Part shown: in pieces, positions 1 through 10,512 of the stretch
How positions within the stretch are numbered: the first letter of the stretch is position 1
Layout of the letters: every line of letters begins with the position of its first letter
DNA from: Diphasiastrum complanatum
Lineage: Eukaryota > Streptophyta > Lycopodiopsida > Lycopodiales > Lycopodiaceae
DNA: 64,000 nt
Direction of reading: 5' to 3'
Assembly (NCBI GenBank): GCA_029204225.1
Contig: CM055094.1
Coordinates: forward strand, 27,576,107-27,640,106
The notes under the pieces: model-generated
The model's input: the letters and a program-made list of their open reading frames with translations, nothing else
Database searches by the model: none
What the model was told of the DNA's origin: nothing
Position numbers and translations under genes: made by a program

Positions 1-625
1 GAAAAATGACTTAGGCCTCTTCATGATTTATATTTATCCAGCTCATATCTTCATTTTCAAGTATATCATGCCATATTTAAGTTGATATTCAATATTAACA
101 ATTTCATGGCATCACAATATCAGCTGAAGAATCTTGTACTAGCTTAACTTTACAATTACAAGATTGATAACAGCTGTAAAACTGATTAATGGATCAGTTC
201 GTTGATGGAGCGTGAAGGCGTTCTGGTCTGATAGCGATTGGTCGACTGGAAATGCGACACTCCTTGGCCTTTTGGCCATTGCCTTTATTTGAGGGCAGCC
301 TTCGGGATTTGTAAGGCATCTTCGGCATTTGGAAGACACCTTTGGCATTTGTAGGACACTATCTTTACCTGTAGGACACCTTCGGCTTTTTGTAGGGAAA
401 GTGTCGCAATTTTTGCCTGTGTAAAAACCCATGTAAAAACACAGTGTCGGGTTTTTTTGCATTTTTTCAGTTGGGGAGTTAAAATCTAGACTGTAACGAC
501 AATTAGTTCAAAATTGTAGACTATTTAAAAATAGTTCATTTTCTGCAGGTTACATTTGAGAGAGTAAAAATTAGAGAACGATGGAGGGCTGTTGGGATGA
601 GTAGGAGTTAGATTGAATTCCAACA
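1..625 (-). repeat. 3' LTR-side sequence of copia element A
   Basis: On the minus strand this segment starts TGTTGGAATTC at 625, directly after a polypurine tract, as a copia 3' LTR should. Bases 126-558 are repeated in the same orientation at 5319-5779 with roughly 90% identity, which supports an LTR pair. Flanks outside the shared block do not match, so one or both copies have been rearranged, and the outer end of this LTR may lie outside the window. Around 300-400 it contains degenerate short repeats of the type TTCGGCATTTGTAGGACAC. The 107-codon ORF at 139-462 lies within this repeat and shows no recognisable domain. Confidence 0.55.
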
Positions 626-637
626 CTCCCCCTTAAG
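626..637 (-). promoter_or_regulatory. Polypurine tract of copia element A
   Basis: Read on the minus strand, the bases are CTTAAGGGGGAG, immediately before the TGTTGG that opens the LTR. In LTR retrotransposons this tract primes plus-strand DNA synthesis. Its position next to the LTR end sets the element boundary. Confidence 0.6.
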
Positions 638-811
638 CTAACTGCTATAATTCTGATCTGCAATTGAGATCTAACATACCTACTAAAGTAGAATGCTTAT
701 CTCTAGACAATGGCTTTGTCAAAATATCAGTCAACATATTGATTGTATGATAGTAACTTAGTACAACATCTTTACTCTGAACTTTCTCTCTAAGAAAATG
801 GAATTGAACTT

Positions 812-1189
812 CTATATGCTTAGTTCTATTATGAGTTCTGGGTTCAAAGATAGAGCCATGTAGCTCTGATTGTCACACTGGAGTATTGTTGGATTGATCT
901 GTGTGGATTGCAGATCCTGCAGCAGCCTCCTTGGCCAGATTATCTCCTTCATTGCTGATGTAGCTGCAACATATTCAGATTCTGTGGAGGACAGAGAAAT
1001 GCATTTCTGCAATCTGTTGTTCCATGAGATGGGTCCTCTTGCAAGGAAATAAATGTAGCCTAATGTGGATTTTTTGGTATCCACGTCTCCATCCCAATCT
1101 GAATTTGAATAAGTGGTCAATGTGAGTGCAACTTCTGTTTTGCCATTATAGCTCAAAGCATAGTGCTTTGTAGCTTGAATGTACCTCAA
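812..1189 (-). pseudogene. copia RNase H fragment (element A)
   Basis: The minus-strand reading contains YSNSDWDGDVDTKKST, then SWNNRLQKCISLSSTESEY. These match the copia RNase H signature in which Asp and Glu residues form the active site. The first Asp motif reads SNSDWDGD rather than the usual SDADWAGD. The frame breaks downstream (toward 812), so the C-terminal part of the domain is lost. It continues the reverse transcriptase at 1208-2012 after another frame break. Confidence 0.8.
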
Positions 1190-1207
1190 TATTCTTTGCA
1201 GAGCTTT

Positions 1208-2012
1208 TCAGTGCTGTAGGCCTGGATTGGACATGTACTGAGACAATGTGCTTACTACATATGCTAGATCAGGTTGTGTGTAGATCATAGAATACGTAAT
1301 AGATCCTATGACAGATTGATAAGAATACCTGCACATTTTTTGCTGATCTGTTTGAGTTTTGGGGCACATGTCTTTGGACAGCTTAGCTCCTAGATCCATA
1401 GGTGTGTCTATGAGCTTGCAGTCCTCCATGCCATATCTGCGAAGTACATTAGTCAAGTAGGATTCTTGGCTTATAGTTATCCTTCTGCTTGCGCGATCTC
1501 TGCTGATCTCCATACCAAGAAGGTAATGGACTAGGCCTAAATCAATCATCTCAAACTTTGATGAAAGCAGAAATTTGGTTTCCTGTAATAACTAATTTGA
1601 ATTGCTAATAATTAAAGAATTATCAACATATAATGCTATTATGACATAGCTTGACTCTTCACGCCTGAGATATACATTGCACTGCAGAGCAAGAAGTAAA
1701 ATTGTGCTGCAACAAGAAGTGATTGACTCTGTCATACCAGGCCCTGGGAGCTTGCTTAAGACCATATAAAGCCTTATGCAATTTACATACTAGATGCTCG
1801 TTGCCTTGAAGGGCGTAACCTTCTGCTTGATAGATGAATACATCTTCTTGTATAAATCTGTGTAGGAATGTCGTCTGGACGTCCATCTGATGAATGTCCA
1901 GATCTTCTGTAGCAACTATAGCCAGTAAGGTATGAATAGATTGATGCTTTACCACTAGACTAAAGGTCTCAATGTAGTCTATCTCATATACTTGTTCAAA
2001 GCCTTTAACCAC
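1208..2012 (-). pseudogene. copia reverse transcriptase fragments (element A)
   Basis: Two open stretches (1659-2012 and 1208-1549) plus the segment between them read as copia reverse transcriptase. The first has HQMDVQTTFL with the first catalytic Asp, and ALYGLKQAPRAWYDR. The second has DLGLVHYLLGMEIS and CKLIDTPMD. Between them, at 1619-1630, the catalytic box reads YVDN instead of YVDD. An Asp-to-Asn change here would abolish polymerase activity, and it fits a single G-to-A transition. Stops and frameshifts separate the pieces, so this is a dead copy. Confidence 0.85.
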
Positions 2013-2404
2013 TAGTCTAGGTTTCCATTTGAATATGAACTCTAGTCTTGTTCTTCATTAGAGACTGATACTCAGCATCCATGACAGCCTTATAATGTCT
2101 GCATTGGGCATTGACAGAGCTTCTGCAATTGTGGCAGGTTCACCATGACTGATGAACGCTTGAGAGACAAAACAATCAGGTTGTTGTTGTTGTCTTGTAG
2201 ACCTTCGAGCTGCAGGTGCTTGGGTGGATGATTCTCCTTGGTGAATGACTGGGATCGTAGCATCTTGTGGCTGAACAATCGTGGGTCTGGGCCCATCGAT
2301 GGTAAGTAGAACTGTTGGAAAAAATCCTTTGTCTGAACAGTCGTAGGTTATTGCCTAACAATGGATGGTGGAGCTGTTGTAGCATACTCTTGCATCGACT
2401 ACTT

Positions 2405-2750
2405 TTACTTGAAATCGTGATACTTGTCTTCAAGAAAGACAACATCACAACTGACTGAGATCTGACCTGAATCAACATCATAGATGCAATATGCTTTATG
2501 CGACGTTGAGTAGCCGATGAAGATGTTCTTACAGCTTATTGGGTCCAGCTTCTTCCTCAGATCAGATGGCACCTGTGCATAGCAGAGATCCAAAAACACG
2601 TAGATATTTCAAGATTGGTTTGTATCCATAGTAGGCTTCAAACGGTGTCTTGGAATTAACTGCTTTAGTGTCGGAGTAGTTCTGCAGATAGCAAGCCATA
2701 GAGATTGCTTCTGCCCAGAATGTTTGAGATAAATGGGCATTGGCTATCAT
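2405..2750 (-). pseudogene. copia integrase C-terminal region (element A)
   Basis: Two overlapping minus-strand frames cover the region after the integrase core. One contains QTFWAEAISMACYLQNYSD, KTPFEAYYGYKP and YLRVFGSLL. The other reads DLRKKLDPISCKNIFIGYST then AYCIYDVDSGQISVSCDVVF. These are the standard copia landmarks downstream of the DDE core. A duplicated phrase (ATGGGCATTGGCT) near 2735-2775 coincides with a frame disruption. Between 2012 and 2405 lies the poorly conserved linker to the reverse transcriptase, also frame-broken. Confidence 0.75.
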
Positions 2751-2926
2751 TGAGGTAAATGGGCATTGGCTGTCATGGATCGTGCAGCTTCCAACAATGT
2801 GCGGTTCTTCCGGTCAGCTACTCCGTTTTGTTGAGGAGTGTAGCTTGTAGTAAACTGATGGTGCACGCCACATGATGACAGATAGTCCTTCATCTCATTT
2901 GATAGGTACTCTCTCCCTGAATCAAA

Positions 2927-3487
2927 CTATAGGGCCTTGATTTTTTGACCACTTTGATTCTCAGCATATTGCCTGAATTCTTTGAAGCAATTGAATGCTT
3001 CTAACTTGTTCTTAATGAACATTACACTAGTAAAATGGGAGTAGTCATCAATGAATGTAATAAAGTATAGAGCCTTACCCAAGGAAGGTACGCTCATAGG
3101 ACCACATAAGTCATTGTTTATCAGTGATAGAATGGACTTGGCTCTTCTGGCATGTCCTCTTGGAAATCTGGTTCTAGGTTGTTTGCCTAGTAAGCAACTT
3201 TCACAGACAGATTGATTAGCTGTAGTAACAACATTACTATTCATGTCCTTGACCATTTTTTTATGATGCATATACAAGATTGAACGCATGTTTAGATGTC
3301 CTAATCTCTGATGCCATAAATTAGCATCTAAACAACTCATAGAAAATGCAACATCGTGACTTAGTATGTACAAGTTTCCAAATCTATAAGCAAAGAGGAT
3401 CTCCTTTGAATTCTCATCTAAAATAGTACATCGCCTAGCAGTAAACAAAGCTCTATAGCCTTGATCAGTGATCTTGCTAATAGACAA
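2927..3487 (-). pseudogene. copia GAG-pre-integrase and integrase N-terminal part (element A)
   Basis: This 186-codon minus-strand frame has LWHQRLGHLNMRSI, then CESCLLGKQPRTRFPRGHA, the zinc-binding HHCC arrangement that opens copia integrases. It continues with LINNDLCGPMSVPSLGKALYF and ITFIDDYSHFTSVMF. The usual HSDLCG aspartate motif is present as NNDLCG. The frame ends before the second Asp and the Glu of the DDE triad; the next part is degraded around 2760-2920. Confidence 0.85.
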
Positions 3488-3599
3488 TAAGCTCTTTGTT
3501 AATTACACCATTAAGTACACTATTAAGCTATCTAGTGATGCCATCAGAGAATTGTAGTCGAATAGAGCCTTGGCCTTGGACTTGATGTGAACTGGAGTC

Positions 3600-3880
3600 A
3601 CCAAAGAAGATGTACTTTGATTCTGTAGCTGTGAGTGTAGAGAAGAGGTCCTTGCATGGCGTCATGTGCTGAGAGGCACCTGAATCGAGATATTATTGAT
3701 GGGCATCTCTGTTGGGTTGATCTTATACGATCAACGCTCTCTCATCTTCTTGCGAATCTTTGACTATGTTAAAGTTGCCTTGTTGTTGCTGCTGAATCTT
3801 CTTCATGGCTTCATTATGCTTGAGGATGCGACAGTCCTTGATATCATGGTTGGTTCTTTTGCAGTACCTACAAAATAGCT
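3600..3880 (-). pseudogene. copia protease active site and zinc knuckle (element A)
   Basis: On the minus strand, 3672-3686 encodes DSGAS within YLDSGASQHMTP, the retropepsin active site of copia proteases. About 150 bases upstream in transcript order (near 3835-3876) the frame reads CRYCKRTNHDIKDC, a CX2CX4HX4C nucleocapsid zinc knuckle. A stop codon sits just before YLDSG, where a Trp is normally found. This places gag-protease in the expected order before the integrase. Confidence 0.75.
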
Positions 3881-4021
3881 TGGTCTTGGACGATGGTTGG
3901 CTATGTTGTTGCTGTTTTGGTTGTGAAGCTGCTGGTTGTTCTGCCTTTGTTTTCTTGTCCTTGAAGCCTTTCTTCTTCTTGGATTACTACTTGGTTGAGT
4001 AGAGTGCCATGGATTTGGTAC

Positions 4022-4522
4022 TCATTGACGTGGACAAGCTTTTCCTCCTTGCAACAGACTTGTTGTCAATTTTTGTAGAGACGGCGTAGGAGTGTTGCTA
4101 AGAAGCAACACTAAACTGTCATAGGAGGATGGAAGACTAGCAAGAAGAGACATGGTAGAGTCTTCTTCTGATATAGGTGATCCTATTGCAGTCAGTTGGT
4201 TTAACAACTGTTTGAACTCATTCAGATGATCACTTATTGAGGTACCTTCGCTCATTCTGAGTGTTAGCATCTTCTTCCTCAAGAAGAGGCTAATGGACAT
4301 ATCTGAGGTCTCGTAGATGCTTGTAAAGATATCCCACGCTTCTTTGGAGGTGGTGTTGTTTGACACGTGAGCAATCTGAGTGCCTTTTAGATTCAGGGAT
4401 ACAATGGCAAGTGCTTTGCCATCCTTTGCTTCCCAAGCTGAAAGCAATTCAGGTTCTACCAGCTTGGGTATTGAACCATTCACGTACCCCCACAGCTCTT
4501 TCTCGATCAGGTTCATCCTCAT
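4022..4522 (-). pseudogene. copia gag (UBN2-type) of element A
   Basis: The 166-codon minus-strand frame reads as a copia Gag capsid. It begins MRMNLIEKELWGYVNGSIPK, followed by WEAKDGKALAIVSLNLKG, KEAWDIFTSIYETSDM, LRKKMLTLRMSEGTSISDHL and NEFKQLLNQL. The usual N-terminal WK..M motif lies upstream of 4522 and is frame-broken. The frame ends before the zinc knuckle at about 3855. Likely a decayed copy. Confidence 0.8.
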
Positions 4523-4665
4523 CTTGAACTTTCACATGTGGAAGTCATCTCTGGATCTCTGAAGTTGAACCTTCCATAGCAATCATGTAGCAGAATGAAA
4601 CACAAACAGAAAGGACAATTCTATAGGATTATAATAAGTCCTAGACTCTAGTAATCCAATGAACC

Positions 4666-4680
4666 TTGGCTCTAATACCA
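4666..4680 (-). promoter_or_regulatory. Primer-binding site of copia element A
   Basis: The minus strand reads TGGTATTAGAGCC, one base from the canonical copia primer site TGGTATCAGAGCC that pairs with initiator tRNA-Met. It follows CAACAG, which would be the inner end of the 5' LTR. A second, exact TGGTATCAGAGCC copy lies about 25 bases further upstream (around 4692-4706), suggesting a small local duplication. Confidence 0.65.
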
Positions 4681-4681
4681 C

Positions 4682-5779
4682 TGTTGAAGTGTGGCTCTGA
4701 TACCACTCCTATGGAAGCAAGCACTGATATCACTCTATGGGCGAAAATATATATCAGCAATAATACCACTTATGTTAGAAGGAAAAACAAATTGTTATAA
4801 TCAGGATCGTGGAGTACTTGGAGAATGGAGTTACGAGTTGTTCTTTTTGTGTGAAATCAGATTATCAGTGTAGGAGTCATAGACTGTCGTGAAAGAAAGA
4901 TTGTAAAAACAATTAGGCGTCTAAGACAGCCATGCAATCCTCTAATACTGATAACCTGATATTAAGAGAATGTAAAATCATTATAGGCATCGTAGACAGC
5001 CATACAATTCTTTGATAATGGTGTTTGTGCAAAAGGGAATGAGAGTTATCATTCAACAAGAATGCAATGAAGTAGAACAATAGCGAATATGTATAATGAA
5101 AGGTTGTAAAAACAACAATCAGACCACAATACAATTGCACTGATAAGCGCATGGTCCTACTAACAGATCCAAGAACAATTGCTAAAGTTCTGAACTCTCT
5201 TTCTCTATATATATAATCACTAACTTTGAGGAGTCAGCTACTGATAAAAGACATTTACGTATCATAATCCTCTCATCTATGTGCCCTCACTCAATTACAT
5301 GTATATATACATATCTGCTGAAGAATCTTGTACTAGCTTAACTTTACAATTACAAGATTGATAACAGCTGTAAAACTGATTAGTGGATCAGTTCGTTGAT
5401 GGAGCTGAAGGCTTTCTGGTCTAATAGCGATTGGCAGACTGGAAATGCGACACTCCTTGGCCTTTTGGCCATTGCCTTTACTTGAGGGCAGCCTTCAGGA
5501 TTTGTAAGATGCCTTCGACGTTTGGAAGACACCTTGAAGATTTGTAGGACATTGTCTTTACCTATAGGACATCTTCGGCTATTTGTAGGGCAAGTGTCGC
5601 AATTTTTGCCTGTGTAAAAACACAGTGTCAGGTTTTTTGCATCTTTTGGCTATCATAAAACCCGTGTAAAAACACAGTGTCAGGTTTGTTGCATTTTTTC
5701 AATTGGGGAGTAAAAAGCCAAACTGTAGCGACAATCAGTTCAAAAATGTAGACAGTTCATTTTCTACAGGTTACATTTG
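4682..5779 (-). repeat. 5' LTR-side sequence of copia element A, truncated
   Basis: The segment starts at the primer site and includes 5319-5779, the second copy of the 126-558 repeat. The expected outer end with CCAACA is missing, so this LTR is truncated or rearranged at about 5780. The right copy has an extra duplication of the GTGTAAAAACACAGTGTCAGG phrase near 5605-5680, which makes it longer than the left one. Confidence 0.5.
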
Positions 5780-7257
5780 TAGAATTGAAGGAATAGGAAG
5801 TATACCTTTGAACGTAGCATCATCAAAGTTTTGTGTTCAATGATGTGCTTTATGTGCCAAGTGTTGGTTGGCAATGGTCTTGATGTCAAATTTGATGTTG
5901 ACACACATGTATAATTAAAAGTGAGGATGAGGTTATAGCTAGAGGATCTAGATTTGGTAGATTGTGCAAACTATACTCTAGTGAGAGTGTTAACATTTGT
6001 GATGTTGCCTACAAGACCAAGAGTCTCTCAAGTGTTGGAAAGAGGGAATGAAGTGAGTCGGTTCAACAAGTCGAAGACTGTAAGCGACTTATCGAGCATA
6101 GTGGAATAAGCTTTCCTAATGCATTACTACGCCTATCAATATTAAACAAAGTTATAATGACAAAAGTCTCGCTCAATTGTTTAGCAACCAACTTTGATAT
6201 CGTTAGCACGAAAGTGATTTCGTAGCCAAACAATAATGTATCGAATATTGCAGTTTTATGTATTCAACAAAACAGACAAAAACAATAAGAGATTTATCAG
6301 TTACAAATAACTATGAAAGTTTTCAAATCTTTAAGATCCAATCAACTTGAAAGATCTTTGGTTAGAAAGAGGGATACAGTACCAATCTCACCCATGTAGA
6401 AAAATCAACATCTACACACGAAATGAGATGCAAACACTAATAGAACTTGATCAAACTTGAATGATATGATTATGTACTATTGCTGTCCATACAAAACCAG
6501 CAAGCTACTGCCATTCACATGTGTGAAACCAAAAAAAATAACTATGAATCATTCTACACATAAAATTGCATGCAATCACCAATATAGTGCACCAATGGAT
6601 AGTAGAACCCAAGAGAACCATGTATAAGCATGAAATGAGATAGAGAAGAGAGAAGATCACTCTCTCCATGAGTTACATCCATTTGTAACAGACATCTATC
6701 AACGATTTGGAGAAGATATCAATGTTAGAGCATGCTAGATTGGATTCTACACCAAAATCGAGTTTCTTGCACATGTAGATTGGATCTTTTGAAGATCAAA
6801 ACTCAAAATAGGTTTATAATCTTGATCAATTTCAATGTCACACATTTGTTGGATTTGGCCGATTTTTAGAGCATTGGAAAGGCCTAAGCGGTGGCTACAA
6901 GATTGCATATCAAGTTTTAGGCAATTGCATGTAGAAATTGAAATAATCGATTTTTTGTAATTTTGTCAAAACCCTAATTTTGATTGGATCTCTAGATTGT
7001 GAGGTTAATGACCTTTATTGGAGTGTGTTTCAATCTTATGAAGTGACGAGTCATTATATTGAGGATAAATCAAAGGTTGATCAAGATTTTACTATTCTAT
7101 GTGTTGATTCGCTTGGTATAAGTGCTAGAAGAGAATTGAGAAGTTTCATATCTTTGTGATTTCCTTTTGAAAACATTTGCTGTTGTTCAAAGGAATGCTT
7201 TGTGCATTGAAATAGGCTGAAAGAGAGGATCCGGTCATTGCTACATGGCTACATCAA
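5780..7257. other. Intergenic sequence, nothing recognised
   Basis: I see no ORF with a known domain, no RNA gene and no clear repeat boundary here. It is AT-rich and includes the palindrome-like word TTCACATGTGTGAA at 6514-6527, which recurs elsewhere in the window. Confidence 0.5.
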
Positions 7258-7464
7258 GTGGAGTTATGTTGGAAGCCAGATAGGCTTACCTCAAGTAGCT
7301 ATTCATTGTGGAAAGTGCGAATGGAATCACTTCTTGAGAAGAACGAATCCAACTCTACTTCTAGAGTGTTGACTCTAAGAACCAAATCTTTTCTTGTTTG
7401 CAAAAGAGTGAATAAAGTCCAAACACTGAGACTTCTAGCTTGTAAAGAGCTTCATCATCCTTAG
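7258..7464 (+). pseudogene. Short copia gag fragment
   Basis: The 68-codon frame reads SSSYSLWKVRMESLLEKN then TSRVLTLRTKSFLVCKRV. Copia Gag has the first motif near its N-terminus and the second about 80 residues later. The two are fused here with only a few residues between, so the gag has an internal deletion. No LTR or primer site is apparent nearby. Confidence 0.55.
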
Positions 7465-7517
7465 CTAGGTCCCAATCTATGCATTCTCACAAGAGATCAT
7501 TTACAGCTATTGGAATA

Positions 7518-8283
7518 CTAGTCATGGATCCATCGATTACTATATCCATTTGGCCTACTACAACTAGACTGGTCAGCTAGTCGGATCGTAAAAGGAGTGC
7601 TTACTTTATGAGTAAGTCCCCATAACTTGAAGGAGATGATGTTCACTCCTGATCCTCCATCAACTATGGCCGATTCTCGAGGAAATCCCCGATGCGTGAT
7701 AGGGATGGCTACGTTTTTAGCATCCTTATCCCATCCTACTCCTATTTGGTGGACTAGTTGTGATTTTTCAACTTCTACATCCGACACCAGATTGGTAGGG
7801 TGTGTTTCAGGTCTATCGCTTGAATATAGTCGCGCAAGGATTCGGTTTTCTTATCCATGCGGATATGTCCTAGTTGTAGGAAAGCATGGGTGGTTTTGAA
7901 ACATGTGATAAATTTAGCTTGTAAGATATTCCAATTGCCTGTTTTGTTTTGCTCAAGATTGAAATACCAATCTTTTGTGGTATCGGTTAGACACAAATTG
8001 AAGTATCTTAATAGCTCTATGGGCTATCGTCTCCATAGGCTCTACATGTCTGAGTGTAGACATGCAAGAATTGTGGCCGGTCTTCCTTGCCATCAAACCT
8101 TGGGAGGTCGATTTTGGGGAAGTTCCAGACTGCGTGAGGTACAAATGGCCCTGGATTGTCCATCGAGAGTGGATCTATGTCAAGTGGTTCGTGAAGCATC
8201 TCGATAGGGATGTTGACGAATTCCTCAAGATCAGGGGGATCCAGAGTGGATAATCTCCTACCAGATCTAAGATGCAAACACAA
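7518..8283 (-). pseudogene. Ty3/gypsy gag and protease remnant
   Basis: Three minus-strand frames read in order. 8017-8283 is an N-terminal Gag piece with WNFPKIDLPRFDGKEDRPQF. 7775-7996 has TTKDWYFNLEQNKTGNWNIL and QAKFITCFK, the conserved Gag core. 7518-7787 has SAIVDGGSGVNIIS followed by FTIRLADQS, a retropepsin of the DGGS type seen in plant Tat/Athila-like elements. Much of the sequence between Gag core and protease is deleted (frames 7775-7996 and 7518-7787 nearly touch), so zinc knuckles are missing. Confidence 0.75.
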
Positions 8284-8526
8284 GAATGAGAGATGTGATT
8301 AAAGTTTGGTCTTTTTTTTTTATTCCTCAGATATCTTTGTGAATATTATCTATATTGGGTGATCAAATAATGGATTGAGATGACGATCAAACCGACATGA
8401 CAATGAAGCCAGATCAAGATCAAAACAGGATCTAAGCAGTGGCGAGTCAGGGTGAGTCAGGCCGATTGACTCGCCGAGCTACCTACTTGTTGTAAATGAT
8501 GATGTTTCAAGTATCTAGTGAATAAG

Positions 8527-8640
8527 CCAGATCTATCGGGCTGAATAGCGACATGGGCGTTGTTTCTATAGGAATTTGATTATCAAGTGGAGGTATGCCA
8601 AGGCAAGTACCACACTAATGTAGATTATTTATCGCACTTA
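8527..8640 (+). pseudogene. Ty3/gypsy RNase H C-terminal scrap
   Basis: In one plus-strand frame this reads LSG*IATWALFL*EFDYQVEV, followed by HTNVDYLSHL. That is the well-conserved end of gypsy RNase H (LxGRIARWALFLQEFDYEV, then NADxLSRL). Both stops fit C-to-T changes of CGA and CAG codons. It is only about 110 bases and is opposite in strand to the gypsy remnant at 7518-8283. Confidence 0.65.
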
Positions 8641-8784
8641 TTTTTGGCGCCATTTCTATGTGCACACATAAAACCATGTGCAACCTTTATTACTCATTTT
8701 CTAACCCTTTTTGCTACTTACTTCAAGTTCCTCGTCATTGTTCCTTTACCTCATTAACATTCGCAATTAAGCTTTCAAGTTTTC

Positions 8785-9093
8785 ATGCTTGCTTCCTTGC
8801 TTTCTAAATGCTACCATTGCGATCGATCACTTGCTATCAACTTATGTTCAATCAACCTAAATTCTTTACGATCTGACGCGATGGCTGCCACTTCTTTCAC
8901 TATACCAACTAATGTTAACTGGAAGGTGAGGAGCAAGATGCACCTTGAAGAAATTAAGATGCTAGCTGATCGATGCAGATTGGGTTATACCTTACAGATT
9001 GATCCGTCAACAGTTCTGATCAAAGCTAGCAATGAATTTGCTCAAGGAATGATCGAGGTCACGGATTCTATAGTTTCAACATGGGTTCGTTGA
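8785..9093 (+). CDS. Hypothetical 102-codon ORF
   Basis: The frame is open from MLASLLSKC to STWVR, and an internal Met at codon 33 (MAATSFTIPTNVNWKVRSK) is another possible start. I recognise no domain. The later part could form helices. Surrounding sequence is retroelement debris, so this may be a gag-like or random ORF. I see no splice or promoter evidence. Confidence 0.2.
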   Translation: MLASLLSKCYHCDRSLAINLCSINLNSLRSDAMAATSFTIPTNVNWKVRSKMHLEEIKMLADRCRLGYTLQIDPSTVLIKASNEFAQGMIEVTDSIVSTWVR

Positions 9094-9960
9094 ACTAGGA
9101 TGGACATCTTGGAGGCAACATTTTGCTGCTCTCCATTTACCAACTAATGGCTCAGTACCTCTAGCATTATCAAGGGAGTATATTGATGAGGCCAATATCT
9201 TTCATGGCAATTTCTATAAGCCAAGCAAGGGATACAAATCTCTATGATCAGAGAAGCGGCTTTTCAGAACTTTTGCAAGTATTGCCACCAAGTCCTCTTT
9301 GCGACGGATGCAGATGCAACAATTTCCATTACTAATATTGGTTATCTGCATCAAGGGCGAGCAGATCAACTTTGTTGCCATAGCTTTCAAGGCTCTTCTT
9401 AGTTCTATGAAGCATGGTAAGTATGTAGTGTACGCGGTCCATATCTCCCATTTGTGCCTACATTATAGTATTCTAATTGTGAAGAATAAAAAGCTATCCA
9501 ACTTGTCTATAGGGGTTGATGAGGAAAATCATCTTGCTTGTGCATTTACAAGTTGTAAATATTATTTTCTAGCATGTACAAACTCGAGCTACATGACATG
9601 CACAATATCTAGATGGTCATATTTCACTTTGTTTCATTGTATATATCAAAGGTATGTGAATTGAGCACATGACCTTGTAGATTAGGGCGAGTTTGAGTTA
9701 GGTAGATCTAGATTTGATGACATGCATAAAACTAGATGACATGCAAAATTAGTTTGTGTGCATGCATACAAAATGCAATCACTACATGCAACATGCAAGT
9801 CAATATACATGTTCTATACATGTCCAAGTCATCTAGGGAAGTCACGTGCAAGACATGCAAGTACTATTGGACACATGCATGTAGTTTTGTAGGTTCATAG
9901 TTGAGAATTTGACATTTGGACAAAGTAGGTAGGAGTTAGGTGCAATTTCAGCATGCAAGC
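9094..9960. other. Intergenic sequence, no gene recognised
   Basis: A 121-codon ORF at 9299-9664 has no recognisable domain and an irregular composition. The stretch 9720-9960 is rich in the word ACATGCA. Nothing here is convincingly coding. Confidence 0.4.
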
Positions 9961-10396
9961 TGTTAGGTGTCAATATGGTAGTAGTTTACAATTGATTAGG
10001 TGTAGGGAATGCATTGAATTCAAGGAGTACCACGAATCATTGGCACTCCTATATATGTACATATCATTCTCATTCATATTTGATGATGAATCAAGCTTTG
10101 GTAATGTCATAAATTCAAAATTGGATCTCATGCTATTTTGCTTGTTTTGATATTCTCTCTCTAACTCGAGTAGAAGGCATTCTTCATACATGATTTTGGT
10201 TATGTATTCTCTCTATTTGTGAGGAATTAGTTTTGCTTTGATCTGTAGCATTCTAGATTGTGGTCTAGCCTCAGATCTTGTGGTAGATTGCAGGATTGCT
10301 CTACACGTGATTTGTGTGTCACCACAAAGCATGGTCAAGATCATTCACACATTTGTTGTGGTTCCCCACATGTGTGAACTTGCTGGTTTTTTCACA
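9961..10396 (+). repeat. Possible LTR ending at a copia-type primer site
   Basis: The segment starts TGTTAGG, contains a TATA-like CCTATATATG near 10050, and ends TTCACA directly before TGGTATCAAAGCCA. That order (TG, promoter, CA, primer site) is what a 436-bp LTR would show. No second copy is in the window, so both ends are guesses; the right edge is better supported than the left. Confidence 0.35.
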
Positions 10397-10410
10397 TGGT
10401 ATCAAAGCCA
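10397..10410 (+). promoter_or_regulatory. Copia-type primer-binding site (degenerate)
   Basis: TGGTATCAAAGCCA differs by one base from the initiator tRNA-Met primer site used by copia elements. It follows CACA. Only about 100 bases separate it from a polypurine tract, so the element it belongs to is either a miniature or deleted. Confidence 0.5.
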
Positions 10411-10498
10411 AGTTAGACCTAACAGTTCATGGTGTCAAAGCCATGGTTAGGTGGCCCAAGTTGTGGGGCAAGTGACAGCTAGGACCCCAACCAAGTGT

Positions 10499-10512
10499 GG
10501 CTTGAGGGGGGG
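10499..10512 (+). promoter_or_regulatory. Polypurine tract before the tRNA-bearing LTR
   Basis: GGCTTGAGGGGGGG lies immediately before the TG of the short LTR at 10513. This is the usual copia layout at the inner edge of a 3' LTR. Confidence 0.65.

Noticed and set aside
7518-7787. DGGSG in place of DSG/DTG as evidence of a novel protease
   Set aside because: DGG-type active sites are usual in plant Tat/Athila-like gypsy proteases, so this is not unusual by itself.
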